This document shows, piece after piece, positions 15,852 through 25,491 of a stretch of 64,000 nucleotides of DNA (positions within the stretch are counted from its first letter, which is position 1; each line of letters begins with the position of its first letter). Both the position numbers and the translations under genes were made by a program. A model generated the notes under the pieces. It searched no databases. It was not told the origin of the DNA and was given only the letters and a program-made list of their open reading frames with translations. The DNA comes from Flavobacterium rhamnosiphilum (GTDB lineage Bacteria; Bacteroidota; Bacteroidia; Flavobacteriales; Flavobacteriaceae). The stretch covers positions 62,001 to 126,000 of the forward strand of contig NZ_SMLG01000011.1 of the NCBI RefSeq assembly GCF_004349195.1, given 5' to 3'.

Positions 15852-18800
15852 TCTTTGAGATGAATAAATTCCATGTTTTCTTTTGCCGCAATAATCAATC
15901 GTACGGTTACTAAATCACCAATTTTTAGCGGATTTGTAGGTGCTATTTTTTGAAGTTCATCGCCTTTGTCAGTGCTTTTCTTTACATACAATTCCTTAGA
16001 AACGGATAAAACAGATTCTGAATTGGTTTTGATTTTATCCAAATATTCAAAATATTGCCAATAAACACCGCCAAAACCTGGAACTTTCGATTTGTTTTCT
16101 ATGATAATTGTTGCCATTTCTTTTTTAATTTCATTTGGTTTCCAGTTTAGTTTTAGGTAACCCGTCTCGGCTTCTTTTTCATTTTCAGATAGCTTTTTTG
16201 TCACTATTTTTTCATCTCCTATTCTGATTACGGTATTGTCTTTCACGCTCAACCAATCGCTGCCCTGCATCAGTAAAGCGTAAACGGCCTCGGTGGTCGC
16301 TTTTGTAGTAGGCCAGTTTTTAGTTTGTTTGTTTTTTAACAACCAAACTTTCATGGCATCCACTGATTTCGTGTCTGAATCGATTTCAGCGAAAGCTTCA
16401 ATAAGTAACGATTGAGTTTCTATTGGGGCCTGATGCCAATACCAACCTGCTTTATTGGTAATCCAATACATACCCCAATCTTCATTGTTGGAGGCTGTTT
16501 CTTTTAAACTTATCAGAATTTTTTTGGCTGCAGCCGATTCTCCAAAACGGTGTAAAGTCAATGCGGCCAATCCTTTTTCGTAAAGAGAATAAGACAACCA
16601 ATTTTCTTTTGCAGTTTCTAAATAACGTTGCGTAACTTTTTTTAACGTATCCGTAAGTGGATAATTTTCTAAATAAAAGCTTCGGGTATAAAAATAATGC
16701 AGGTCAGAGTTTGGATTCGGCCAAATTATTTTTTCTAAATTTGCTCCGTTTTCAATTGTTTTTTTATGATTTTCTAGAAATTTTCGATCCAGGAATGGAA
16801 TTCCTTTTTTTGAGATTTCGGCTATTTTGTCTGTAGTGTTTTTGCTTTTATTAAGTTTAGCCAAATGACCCAAACCTGCCAAGATATGTCTGGTAATGTA
16901 TTCGTTTTCGTCACTTCCATCAAACCAAGGGAATCCTCCCGAAGCATTTTGCTTTTGTTTTAACTTCTTGAAAGTAGCTTCCTGTGCATTTTTCATTTTT
17001 TCTAAATCAAAAAGCAATGCTAGATTTTTCTTCTTTTCGTCTTCACTTTGGGCATCATTCAGCCAAGGTGTTTCGGCAAGGATTATCGATTTTAATTCCT
17101 CGTTTTCTTCCAGTTTGGAGTTTAATTTTCCGTTTGTTCTCCATGTTTCAAAAACCGTGGCGATTTTTGGATTACTCGAAATAATTTCTGAAGCCAAAGC
17201 ATTGGCATAAAAGCGCGCAAAAGTTTGTTCGGCACATTCGTGTTCGTATTCCATTAAATACGGTAACGATTGTATTGCAATCCACGAAGGATTCGAAGTG
17301 TATTCCAATGTGAATTGATGATTGCGTAACGTAGTGGAAGAATTATTCTTTAAATTGTCAAAAGTATATTCTTTTTTGGTGTTTTCTCGAACCCAAATTG
17401 GAATACTTTCCGTTACCAAAATGTTGTTCGTTAAAACGGGTAAAATATTTTCTTCTCCATCCGAATAGTTGCCGGATTTGGCTGAAATTTTATATTGAAT
17501 ACCTTGTAAACCTTCAGGAATTGTAATGGTCCAACTTGCGGTTGTGTTTCCAAGAGCGCCTACGGTAAAGTTCTTGACGTTTTTTACATTCAAGGTTTTT
17601 ATATCTATAGCTTCCATTGTTGTTGCATCAAACAGTTGTAAGACAGCAATTCCTGTTTTGGCTTCGTTCGTAATATTTGAAATTTTTGTAGCGATAACAA
17701 TCGTATCTTTTTCTCTGAAAAAGCGAGGGAAATTAGGAAGAATCATAAGTTCCTTTTGAGTGGCAATACTTTTTTCCAAATAACCGGTAACAGTCTCTTT
17801 ATTATGAGCCAACAATCGAAGTTTCCAGGCCGTTAATGCTTCCGGCGAAGTAAAACTAAAACTCACTTTTCCTTTTGAATCTGTTTTTAGATTCGGATAA
17901 AAGAAAGCGGTTTCAGATAAATTTTTTCTGGCTTTTACTTGCGTTAATGCTTCAAGGGCTTTTTTGGTTGTGATAATGATGACGCCATTTGCTCCTTTGT
18001 TTCCGTATAAAGCCGTGGCTTTGTCGCCTTTTATAACATCAACAGAAATAATATCTGAAGGAGAAATTAATTTCATTTGCTCTACCGTTATTGGTACACC
18101 ATCAACTATATATAATGCGTTTGTGTAATTCCCTGAAATACTTGAGTTTCCTCTAATTGTAATACCACCCGCTTTCCCCTCTAATTTTATATCTATTCCT
18201 GCAGTATTGTAAATTTGATTATCTGCTTCTTCAAGAACTATTGGTACAGCCGCAGTTAAATATTTCTTTTTTACACTCCCATACCCCACAACAACTACTT
18301 CTTCTAAACTATTACCAGATTCCTCTAACTGAACATCTATTGTAGTAGAGTTAACTGTAATTTTTTTGGTTTCAGATCCAATATGAGAGAAACTTAATTC
18401 TTCTCCAAGAGCAGCTTCTATTTGATAATAGCCATCAAAATCAGTTTGAGTGCTACGTTGAATTCCATTTACACTAACATTTACGCCAGTAAATGGCTCT
18501 TCTCCGTAGAAAACAATTCCTGAAATCATTTTTGCATTCAGCGGTTTTTTACTTTTATTGTTTAGCTGTTTTTGATATTCTTTTAGTTGCTGTGTCGTGA
18601 AAGAATCATTGAAGTTGAATCCAAACCACATTAATTGGGTGTTTTCATCATTAAGTTCGATTCGATTTAAAATTGGATTCAGATTTCGGATAGAATTGTA
18701 TGTTTTATCAAACCCTAAACTTGTTTTGAAGTTCGGAGAGTTATAATTGTAATCATTGAATGTCAATCTACTCCAATCTCTCTTGGTAAACTGATCTAGA

Positions 18801-21800
18801 GAACTGTCATACATGGAGGCCAAAACTTCGGCTTCTTTTGTAGTGTTAGATGTTTTTAATTGAAACGACCAATTTTCAGTGCTTCCGGGTTGTATTTTGT
18901 TTCTGAAACTTTCTACGGTAAATTCTAATTCGGGTTCTTCGACTTTGAGAAGTACTTCTATTTCATCGTTAAAAGTTTGATTTTCAAATACACTTTCAAA
19001 ACCAATTTTTATTCTTTTTTCAAATTCTTTTTTTAGCGGAATTTTTACAATAGCTTCATTATTTTGTAAGTGAAAAGTATTCTCAAAATAAAGGAAACTT
19101 TGGTAATTTCCGGTAGCGTTGATGTAAAGTTCAGGAATAACCGAAGTTAATTTTACTAAAACAAAACCATCTTTTTTAGCATCAATATTGATTTGTTCTG
19201 TGACAAATAATTTACTCGAATCGATTTTGTCTTTGCTCTGTATCAATTGAAAATTAGAAATGGTTTCAATTGGATTTTCAAAAGCGTCTTTGGAGGAAAA
19301 GACTACCTTGTAGTTCCCCGATTTGTACTTGGAAATGAAATCCAAAACTAATTTTTTGTCTTTTTCAGTATCTATTTTTTTAGAAAAAACCAGAGTTTCA
19401 GTTGGTTTTACAACATTTGGTTTCTCGTTGTCTTCGTAAGGGAACAATCGCTCAAAATCTTCTTTTGAAATGGTTTCTATTTCTGGTTGTTGAAAAACTC
19501 TAGATTTGAATTTGTTCGAAAAAGGACTTACATAGTAGAGTTTGATTTCGCCTTTAGTGGCTAAAAATTCTCCATTCAGATTGGTGCTTGTCAGTGTAAT
19601 TTCATTTCTATTTTTTGTTTCAATTCGGCGCGGAATAGTGGTGGAAAGTGTCAAAGAATGGTAACCAATCCTTACAGTTGTTTGGGTTTGGTGCGTTTCG
19701 CCATTAATGTCGGTAACGGAGGCTATGATACGGTATTCAAAAACGGGTAAATGTTCTTTAGTCGCATTTTCAAAAGGTTTGGCAATGAAATTTATTTCGA
19801 ATTTTCCCGAAGAATCCGTTTTGGTTTCGCCAACTAAAATATTTTCTGATTTGCCGTTTTGGTTGTAATAGTAGCCGTTGTTTAATGTGTAAGGTATGAG
19901 TATGACTTTGTATTCTACTTTTGCATCGGAAATGTTGCTTCCTGCAAAAGCTTTAGCCAGTCCGGTAATATTGACATTTTGGTTGACGTGATACGCTTTT
20001 TTTACAGGCTCAAAGCTTACTTCAAATTTCGGGCGTTTGTATTCTTCAACTCTAAAAGATATTTCAGAATTGTCATAATTTACATTGTCCCAAAAAGGGT
20101 GTTCGTCTTTTGTTTTGACAAAAATAAAATCTTTTTCATTATCATCGGGTTCATCAGCTGTTATTCTAAAATTTCCTGTCAATTCACTTTTAGGGAGCAT
20201 AAATTCTCCGGAAAATGAGCCGTATTCATTTGTAACCGCATCAAATTCTTTGAAAATAGTACCATTTGGGTCTTGAATTGTAATTTTGAAAGTAGTTTTT
20301 GCAACAACACTCGTTTTGTCTTGTTCTTTACGAAAAGCAACGCCTTTGTAGTAAACCGTTTGTCCCGGGCGATAAATGGCGCGGTCTAAATAAAATTCGA
20401 CTTTGCCTTTAGCTTTCTTGTTTTCTATAGTCGCGTAATCATTATAATAATAGGAGTAACGATTGTTTAGTAGCAGAGAATCGTTTTCTGTTGTAAATTC
20501 AATAAGGCTATAATTGCGGTTGTTATTTTCTTTGAGATACTTTGCTGCGCCGTTTTTGCCGGTTATAATGGTTTGATTTAATAATTCTATCGAAACATCT
20601 TCTAAAGGTTTTCCAGTTTTTCTGTCTAACACCTGATAAATTCCTTTCTTATCGTTTTCTGAAGCTAGAACAGTGATATTTGAAATTGTAATGGTTTCGT
20701 AAGCAAATGCTTTTGTGTTTTTGATATCTGAATCACTTTCAAAATATACTAAATAACTGCCTGTTTTTAATTGCGGTAAAAGTACTTCAGTGCTATATTC
20801 AAAATAATTTTTTTTGTCTTGCAGTTCATAGTTTTTTGAAGCAATTGCTTTTTTGTTTTTAATAATTGCTGTTACTAAACTGTCTTTGTTATAAGGGGAA
20901 TTTCGGAAGTCTTTTGTCGTGTTTTGATCGATTTTGAAGAAAGAAATCGAAAGGTGAGTTAAGTTTTTGTATTGAACAAAAGCTCTTGTGTTTTCATCGG
21001 TATAACTGAATTTTTGAAGTTGAATATTTAGTGATTTTGAACTAATATTTTGTTTCTTTTGTAATGCCAGTTTGTGTGCATTAGAACGGTTGTTCATACT
21101 GATAATACTGTCAAGTGTTGCAATAGCTTGAATGTTGTAATCAGGATGTGTTTCTTTTGAGGCTTGCGCGTTCAGAATAATCGCTTTTTCCAATTGAATG
21201 TTTTGGGTCAAAATAATGTCTTTGGATTCTTTTTGGAGAAGATTTAATGACTTCATAAAAGCATCATTGGACTCAAGCAAATTGGTACTGCAAAATTGAA
21301 TTCTGTCGAATTGGTTTTCTAAATCAGGAGTGTTGATTTCCTGTTTTTGATACAATTCAAGCACTTTTTTTAGTTTTTCATTTTTGACAAAATCAAAATT
21401 TAGTTTTAAAAAGAATTCTGATTTTCCTAAAAGTTCTTTTTCATAGGGTAAGAATTCCTTTTTTTGAATTTCCCATTGCTTAATCTGCGGAGTATGTAAC
21501 GCAATGTTTTCTTTTAGTAAATAGTTAAATAGATTATATTTTTTTATTTTTTCTTCATCAATAAAATCGAAAATAGGAAGGTAATTGCTCAATGATGTTT
21601 CTTTTAATATCGCTTCGTTTAGTATTGTCTTCTCTAAAGCGCTATTTATCTGGTCCAAAAAGTCTTTCGAAGTCCAAGTTAAAAATTCATCATCAAAACT
21701 TACAGTATTGGTTCTGTTGTATATTAAATAGGAATTTTGCTTTTGATAATCGATCAAACATTTCGCATAAACCAAATTCAAAATTGCTTTTGAAGGAACA

Positions 21801-22078
21801 GAGGCTCGATTAATTTTCGTTTTTAAATTGTTTATGATTTTGGTTTGTGCATTTTCGTCAACCACTTGCAAATATTTTGACTCATAAAAAAAGCACTTGA
21901 TGATTTGTACTTCATTTTTATCACGAACTGCTTTTTGATGTATTCTAGAAACAACTTCGTTGGCTGATTTTATTTTTCCATTATTTTCATATTCAATTAC
22001 TTTGATCCAGTTTTTATCATATTGTTGCGCAAATAGGGAAGTAGAAATAAAAAAAAGTACTAAAAAAATAGGTCTCAT
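15827..22078 (-). CDS. alpha-2-macroglobulin family protein with inserted carboxypeptidase-like regulatory and TonB-plug domains (truncated by frameshift)
   Basis: A 2083-codon gene with a signal peptide (MRPIFLVLFFISTSLFAQQ). Domains in order: a helical N-terminal region; an MG2-type region around residue 560 (YLDRAIYRPGQTVYYKG); further MG domains; a carboxypeptidase-regulatory-like fold about 1184-1260 (ISGIVFYGEEPFTGVNVSVN); a SusC-type plug about 1262-1376 (EEVVVVGYGSV, LYIVDGVPI, LYGNKGANGVIIITTKK); the A2M core starting near 1390 (FYPNLKTDSKGKVSFSF); and a thioester-like ECAEQ with Cys 1615 and an alpha-alpha barrel. Bacterial macroglobulins trap proteases at the cell envelope. The reading frame stops at ALPVLNP; the true family C-terminus continues in another frame just downstream. 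Confidence 0.88.
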   Translation of the reverse strand: MRPIFLVLFFISTSLFAQQYDKNWIKVIEYENNGKIKSANEVVSRIHQKAVRDKNEVQIIKCFFYESKYLQVVDENAQTKIINNLKTKINRASVPSKAILNLVYAKCLIDYQKQNSYLIYNRTNTVSFDDEFLTWTSKDFLDQINSALEKTILNEAILKETSLSNYLPIFDFIDEEKIKKYNLFNYLLKENIALHTPQIKQWEIQKKEFLPYEKELLGKSEFFLKLNFDFVKNEKLKKVLELYQKQEINTPDLENQFDRIQFCSTNLLESNDAFMKSLNLLQKESKDIILTQNIQLEKAIILNAQASKETHPDYNIQAIATLDSIISMNNRSNAHKLALQKKQNISSKSLNIQLQKFSYTDENTRAFVQYKNLTHLSISFFKIDQNTTKDFRNSPYNKDSLVTAIIKNKKAIASKNYELQDKKNYFEYSTEVLLPQLKTGSYLVYFESDSDIKNTKAFAYETITISNITVLASENDKKGIYQVLDRKTGKPLEDVSIELLNQTIITGKNGAAKYLKENNNRNYSLIEFTTENDSLLLNNRYSYYYNDYATIENKKAKGKVEFYLDRAIYRPGQTVYYKGVAFRKEQDKTSVVAKTTFKITIQDPNGTIFKEFDAVTNEYGSFSGEFMLPKSELTGNFRITADEPDDNEKDFIFVKTKDEHPFWDNVNYDNSEISFRVEEYKRPKFEVSFEPVKKAYHVNQNVNITGLAKAFAGSNISDAKVEYKVILIPYTLNNGYYYNQNGKSENILVGETKTDSSGKFEINFIAKPFENATKEHLPVFEYRIIASVTDINGETHQTQTTVRIGYHSLTLSTTIPRRIETKNRNEITLTSTNLNGEFLATKGEIKLYYVSPFSNKFKSRVFQQPEIETISKEDFERLFPYEDNEKPNVVKPTETLVFSKKIDTEKDKKLVLDFISKYKSGNYKVVFSSKDAFENPIETISNFQLIQSKDKIDSSKLFVTEQINIDAKKDGFVLVKLTSVIPELYINATGNYQSFLYFENTFHLQNNEAIVKIPLKKEFEKRIKIGFESVFENQTFNDEIEVLLKVEEPELEFTVESFRNKIQPGSTENWSFQLKTSNTTKEAEVLASMYDSSLDQFTKRDWSRLTFNDYNYNSPNFKTSLGFDKTYNSIRNLNPILNRIELNDENTQLMWFGFNFNDSFTTQQLKEYQKQLNNKSKKPLNAKMISGIVFYGEEPFTGVNVSVNGIQRSTQTDFDGYYQIEAALGEELSFSHIGSETKKITVNSTTIDVQLEESGNSLEEVVVVGYGSVKKKYLTAAVPIVLEEADNQIYNTAGIDIKLEGKAGGITIRGNSSISGNYTNALYIVDGVPITVEQMKLISPSDIISVDVIKGDKATALYGNKGANGVIIITTKKALEALTQVKARKNLSETAFFYPNLKTDSKGKVSFSFTSPEALTAWKLRLLAHNKETVTGYLEKSIATQKELMILPNFPRFFREKDTIVIATKISNITNEAKTGIAVLQLFDATTMEAIDIKTLNVKNVKNFTVGALGNTTASWTITIPEGLQGIQYKISAKSGNYSDGEENILPVLTNNILVTESIPIWVRENTKKEYTFDNLKNNSSTTLRNHQFTLEYTSNPSWIAIQSLPYLMEYEHECAEQTFARFYANALASEIISSNPKIATVFETWRTNGKLNSKLEENEELKSIILAETPWLNDAQSEDEKKKNLALLFDLEKMKNAQEATFKKLKQKQNASGGFPWFDGSDENEYITRHILAGLGHLAKLNKSKNTTDKIAEISKKGIPFLDRKFLENHKKTIENGANLEKIIWPNPNSDLHYFYTRSFYLENYPLTDTLKKVTQRYLETAKENWLSYSLYEKGLAALTLHRFGESAAAKKILISLKETASNNEDWGMYWITNKAGWYWHQAPIETQSLLIEAFAEIDSDTKSVDAMKVWLLKNKQTKNWPTTKATTEAVYALLMQGSDWLSVKDNTVIRIGDEKIVTKKLSENEKEAETGYLKLNWKPNEIKKEMATIIIENKSKVPGFGGVYWQYFEYLDKIKTNSESVLSVSKELYVKKSTDKGDELQKIAPTNPLKIGDLVTVRLIIAAKENMEFIHLKDALPVLNP

Positions 22079-22197
22079 AGGGTGGTTTTAAAATAGTAAA
22101 AAAATATTCTCAATAGAGGTTAAAATGAGATTAGAAAATATTTCCTACGAAATTACTAATTTTTGCTTAAAAACAAATCTTACTTCTCATATTTCCT

Positions 22198-22205
22198 TAT
22201 TTTTG
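22198..22205 (+). promoter_or_regulatory. -7 promoter element four bases before the TPR gene start
   Basis: TATTTTTG matches TAnnTTTG and is separated from the ATG by only AACA, so the predicted transcription start falls on or next to the start codon. Confidence 0.55.
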
Positions 22206-22209
22206 AACA

Positions 22210-22917
22210 ATGAAACAGATTCTTTATTTATTTTTATTTCTACCAGTGATGATGTGGGCTCAATCTGATTTTGACAAAGCAGAAAAACTATATAAGGCTG
22301 ATAAAATAGATCAGGCGGAGTCCATTTTTGAATCTGTATTGAAAACAAATTCTTCAGATTTGAAAACAATAGAATATTTAGGAGATATTGCGGGTTATTA
22401 TAAATCATGGGATAAAGCGATTATTTATTACAAAAAGCTGAAAGTTTTAAAACCATCAGAGGCTAATTATCATTATAAATATGGTGGCGCTTTAGGGATG
22501 AAAGCCAAAGAATCTAATAAATTTAAGGCGCTTGGAATGATTGATGAAGTCAAAGGCTCTTTTGAAAAAGCCATAAGCCTTAATCCAAAACACATTGAAT
22601 CCCGTTGGGCATTGATAGAAATATACATTCAGATGCCGGGAATTGTAGGCGGGAGTGAGTCTAAAGCCATCAAATATTCAAATGAATTATTGCGATTGTC
22701 TCCAGTTGACGGTTATTTGTCAAGAGGTCATATTGAGGAATATTTTAAAAGATATAGAGTTGCGGAACAACAGTATAGAAAAGCTATACTTGCAGGAGGT
22801 TCAAAAACAAGTTATCAAAAGTTAGCTAGCTTGTACAAGAACAAAATGAGAGAGCCTGAAAAAGCAAAAACAGTCTTAGAATCATATAACAATAAAGTTC
22901 AGGGGAAATTTAATTGA
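22210..22917 (+). CDS. exported tetratricopeptide-repeat protein
   Basis: A 235-residue protein with a signal peptide (MKQILYLFLFLPVMMWAQ) followed by several TPR-like helix pairs: FDKAEKLYKADKIDQAESIF, then WDKAIIYYKKLKVLKPSEA, KGSFEKAISLNPKHIESRWA and YRVAEQQYRKAILAGG. These form a protein-binding scaffold, probably in the periplasm; the partner is unknown. The segment MPGIVGGSESKA between repeats is also seen in other Bacteroidota TPR proteins. It is read divergently from the macroglobulin gene and lies 36 bases before mpl. Confidence 0.85.
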   Translation: MKQILYLFLFLPVMMWAQSDFDKAEKLYKADKIDQAESIFESVLKTNSSDLKTIEYLGDIAGYYKSWDKAIIYYKKLKVLKPSEANYHYKYGGALGMKAKESNKFKALGMIDEVKGSFEKAISLNPKHIESRWALIEIYIQMPGIVGGSESKAIKYSNELLRLSPVDGYLSRGHIEEYFKRYRVAEQQYRKAILAGGSKTSYQKLASLYKNKMREPEKAKTVLESYNNKVQGKFN

Positions 22918-22953
22918 TCTTGAATACAACAACCTTAAACCAAAATAATTAGA

Positions 22954-24309
22954 ATGCGTACACATTTTATAGCTATTGGCGGAAGCGCCATGCACAATCT
23001 GGCTTTAGCACTACACAACAAAGGATATCAAGTTACAGGAAGTGACGATGCTATTTTTGAACCATCAAAATCAAGATTAGACAAAAAAGGGATTTTACCT
23101 CCAGCATTAGGTTGGTTTCCTGAAAAAATAACATCAGCTATTGAAGCGGTAATTCTTGGGATGCATGCAAAAGCTGATAATCCTGAATTATTAAAAGCAC
23201 AAGAATTAGGGTTGAAAATATACTCTTATCCTGAATTTCTTTACGAACAATCCAAAAACAAAACACGTGTTGTCATTGGCGGTTCTCATGGAAAAACGAC
23301 GATAACTTCTATGATTTTACATGTGATGCATTACCATGATATAGCAGTAGATTATATGGTTGGCGCACAATTGGAAGGTTTCGATACGATGGTGCATCTC
23401 ACTGAAGAGAATGACTTTATCGTTTTGGAAGGGGATGAATATTTGTCTTCGCCAATTGACCGAAGACCCAAATTTCATTTGTATCAACCCAATATCGCAT
23501 TGATTTCAGGGATTGCGTGGGATCATATTAATGTTTTTCCAACGTATGAGAATTATGTAGAACAGTTTGAAATTTTTATTGGTAAAATTACTAATGGTGG
23601 GATTCTCGTTTATAACGAAGACGATGCTGAAGTAAAAAGAGTGTCCGAAGCTGCTACTAACCCAATTCGAAAACTAGCCTATCATACTCCAAAATATACC
23701 GTTAGTGACGGTGTGACGCTTCTAGAAACTCCCGAAGGTGATATGCCGATTGAAGTTTTTGGAGCGCATAATCTTAATAATTTGGCTGGAGCCAAATGGA
23801 TTTGCCAAAATATGGGAGTTGATGAAGCTGATTTTTATGAAGCTATTGCCAGTTTCAAAGGCGCTTCAAAACGATTGGAAAAAATCGCTGAAAGCAAAAC
23901 AAAAGTTGCCTATAAAGATTTTGCCCATTCACCTAGTAAAGTTGCTGCAACTACAAAAGCGGTGAAAGAGCAATATCCAAACAGAACTTTGGTGGCTTGT
24001 TTAGAATTGCATACCTATAGCAGTTTGAATGCTGAATTCCTGAAAGAATATGAAGGCGCATTAGAATATGCCGATAAAGCGGTAGTTTTCTATTCGCCCG
24101 ATGCAGTAAAAATCAAACAGCTTGAAGAAGTTACGTACGAACAAATTGCTAAATCTTTTAATCGTGAAGATTTAATTATTTATACCAATCCAAAAGATTT
24201 CAAAGACTATTTATTCAACTTGAATCTTGAAAATTCTGCTTTGTTGTTGATGAGTTCCGGTAATTATGGTGGATTAAACTTTGATGAAGTAAAGGAATTG
24301 GTGAAATAA
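22954..24309 (+). CDS. mpl: UDP-N-acetylmuramate:L-alanyl-gamma-D-glutamyl-meso-diaminopimelate ligase (Mpl)
   Basis: A 451-residue Mur-ligase-family enzyme that recycles cell-wall tripeptide by joining it to UDP-MurNAc. An N-terminal Rossmann domain opens with HFIAIGGSAMHNLALAL. The ATP loop is GGSHGKTTIT, residues 109-118. The central domain has LEGDEYLSS and SGIAWDHINVFPT, and the C-terminal domain has DFAHSPSKVAATTKAV. The opening IGGSAMHN and the tripeptide-ligase style DFAHSP segment favour Mpl over MurC. It appears to head a run of five same-strand genes with small gaps down to 26948. Confidence 0.93.
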   Translation: MRTHFIAIGGSAMHNLALALHNKGYQVTGSDDAIFEPSKSRLDKKGILPPALGWFPEKITSAIEAVILGMHAKADNPELLKAQELGLKIYSYPEFLYEQSKNKTRVVIGGSHGKTTITSMILHVMHYHDIAVDYMVGAQLEGFDTMVHLTEENDFIVLEGDEYLSSPIDRRPKFHLYQPNIALISGIAWDHINVFPTYENYVEQFEIFIGKITNGGILVYNEDDAEVKRVSEAATNPIRKLAYHTPKYTVSDGVTLLETPEGDMPIEVFGAHNLNNLAGAKWICQNMGVDEADFYEAIASFKGASKRLEKIAESKTKVAYKDFAHSPSKVAATTKAVKEQYPNRTLVACLELHTYSSLNAEFLKEYEGALEYADKAVVFYSPDAVKIKQLEEVTYEQIAKSFNREDLIIYTNPKDFKDYLFNLNLENSALLLMSSGNYGGLNFDEVKELVK

Positions 24310-24316
24310 TAATTAT

Positions 24317-24775
24317 ATGAATGGCGCTATGAAAATTTCTAAAACTACGAGTGAAAATCCAGATTTTGTCAATCTCATTGCTGCACTAGATAAAAGTTTG
24401 TGGGAGCGTTATCCGGAATTAAAAACAAATTATTGGGGTAATAATATTTTGGAATTAAATCCGAATGTTGTTATTATTTATTTGGAGGACAAAGCAGTGG
24501 CTTGTGGTTGTTTTAAAAAATACGATAAAAATGCAATTGAAATAAAGCGTATGTTTGTTTCTCCTGAAGCTCGAGGAATGGGCTTAGCTCAAAATATTTT
24601 ACGTGAATTAGAACTTTGGGCACATGATTTAGGGTATTCGTTTTCTGTTTTGGAAACATTACACAAACAAAAGGAAGCCATCGCTTTATACGAAAAAGCG
24701 GGATATAGTATAGTTGAAAATTACGAGCCTTATGTGGGTTTAGAAAATAGTATTTGCATGCGGAAACAAATTTAA
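24317..24775 (+). CDS. GNAT family N-acetyltransferase
   Basis: A 152-residue acyltransferase that would move an acetyl group from acetyl-CoA to an amine; the substrate is unknown. The core beta4-alpha3 region EIKRMFVSPEARGMGLAQNI (about residues 74-93) contains the CoA pyrophosphate loop. ETLHKQKEAIALYEKAGY is the typical C-terminal helix and strand. A second ATG four codons in (MKISKTTS) is an equally plausible start. It lies 7 bases after mpl and 12 bases before radC, so it is probably cotranscribed. Confidence 0.88.
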   Translation: MNGAMKISKTTSENPDFVNLIAALDKSLWERYPELKTNYWGNNILELNPNVVIIYLEDKAVACGCFKKYDKNAIEIKRMFVSPEARGMGLAQNILRELELWAHDLGYSFSVLETLHKQKEAIALYEKAGYSIVENYEPYVGLENSICMRKQI

Positions 24776-24787
24776 AGAACAAAAAGA

Positions 24788-25483
24788 ATGGCTGAAAACT
24801 CCTTTTTTCCTATAACGAATTGGTCCGAAGATGATAAGCCACGTGAAAAACTAATGCTGAAAGGCAAAAGTGTTTTAAGTGACGCAGAATTGATTGCCAT
24901 TTTGATAGGTTCAGGAAGCAGAAACGAATCAGCGGTTGATTTGAGTAAAAGGATTTTAGCAAGCGTAGAGAATAATTTGAATGCGTTAGGGAAATTGTCC
25001 ATTTCACAATTAATGAATTTCAAAGGAATAGGGGAGGCGAAAGCAATTTCCATTATTGCTGCTTTAGAATTAGGAAGACGAAGAAGGGCAGAAGATGCAG
25101 TGGAGTTAAAGAAAGTTACTTCCAGTAAAATAATTTTCGAAATCATGCAACCTATTATTGGGGAATTGCCACACGAGGAATTTTGGATTATTTACATGAA
25201 TAATTCGAATAAGGTGATTTCGAAATCCCAGTTGAGTAAAGGCGGAATCACCGGAACTTTAGTAGATGTTCGCATCGTTTTCAAGACGGCACTTGAAATG
25301 GGTGCGACAGGATTAATTCTGTGTCATAATCATCCTTCGGGAACTTTGATTCCAAGTGATGCAGACAAACAGATTACAAAAAAATTAAAATTGGCAGGCG
25401 ATAGTTTAGAAATAAAAGTTTTAGATCATTTGATTGTGACTGAAAAGAACTATTTTAGTTTTGTTGATGAAGGAATATTTTAA
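24788..25483 (+). CDS. radC: RadC family JAB-domain protein
   Basis: A 231-residue protein of the RadC (UPF0758) family. An N-terminal helix-hairpin-helix-like region (SQLMNFKGIGEAKAISIIAA) precedes a JAB metalloprotease-like domain with the zinc motif HNHPSG near residue 180 and an Asp downstream (IPSDADKQ). Despite the name, a role in DNA repair is not proven; the biochemical function is uncertain. Full length, with no mobile-element context: its neighbours are housekeeping genes. Confidence 0.95.
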   Translation: MAENSFFPITNWSEDDKPREKLMLKGKSVLSDAELIAILIGSGSRNESAVDLSKRILASVENNLNALGKLSISQLMNFKGIGEAKAISIIAALELGRRRRAEDAVELKKVTSSKIIFEIMQPIIGELPHEEFWIIYMNNSNKVISKSQLSKGGITGTLVDVRIVFKTALEMGATGLILCHNHPSGTLIPSDADKQITKKLKLAGDSLEIKVLDHLIVTEKNYFSFVDEGIF

Positions 25484-25491
25484 AACATAAA

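Noticed and set aside
24788-25483. radC considered as a marker of a mobile island
   Set aside because: It sits tightly between ordinary chromosomal genes with no integrase, repeats or composition change.
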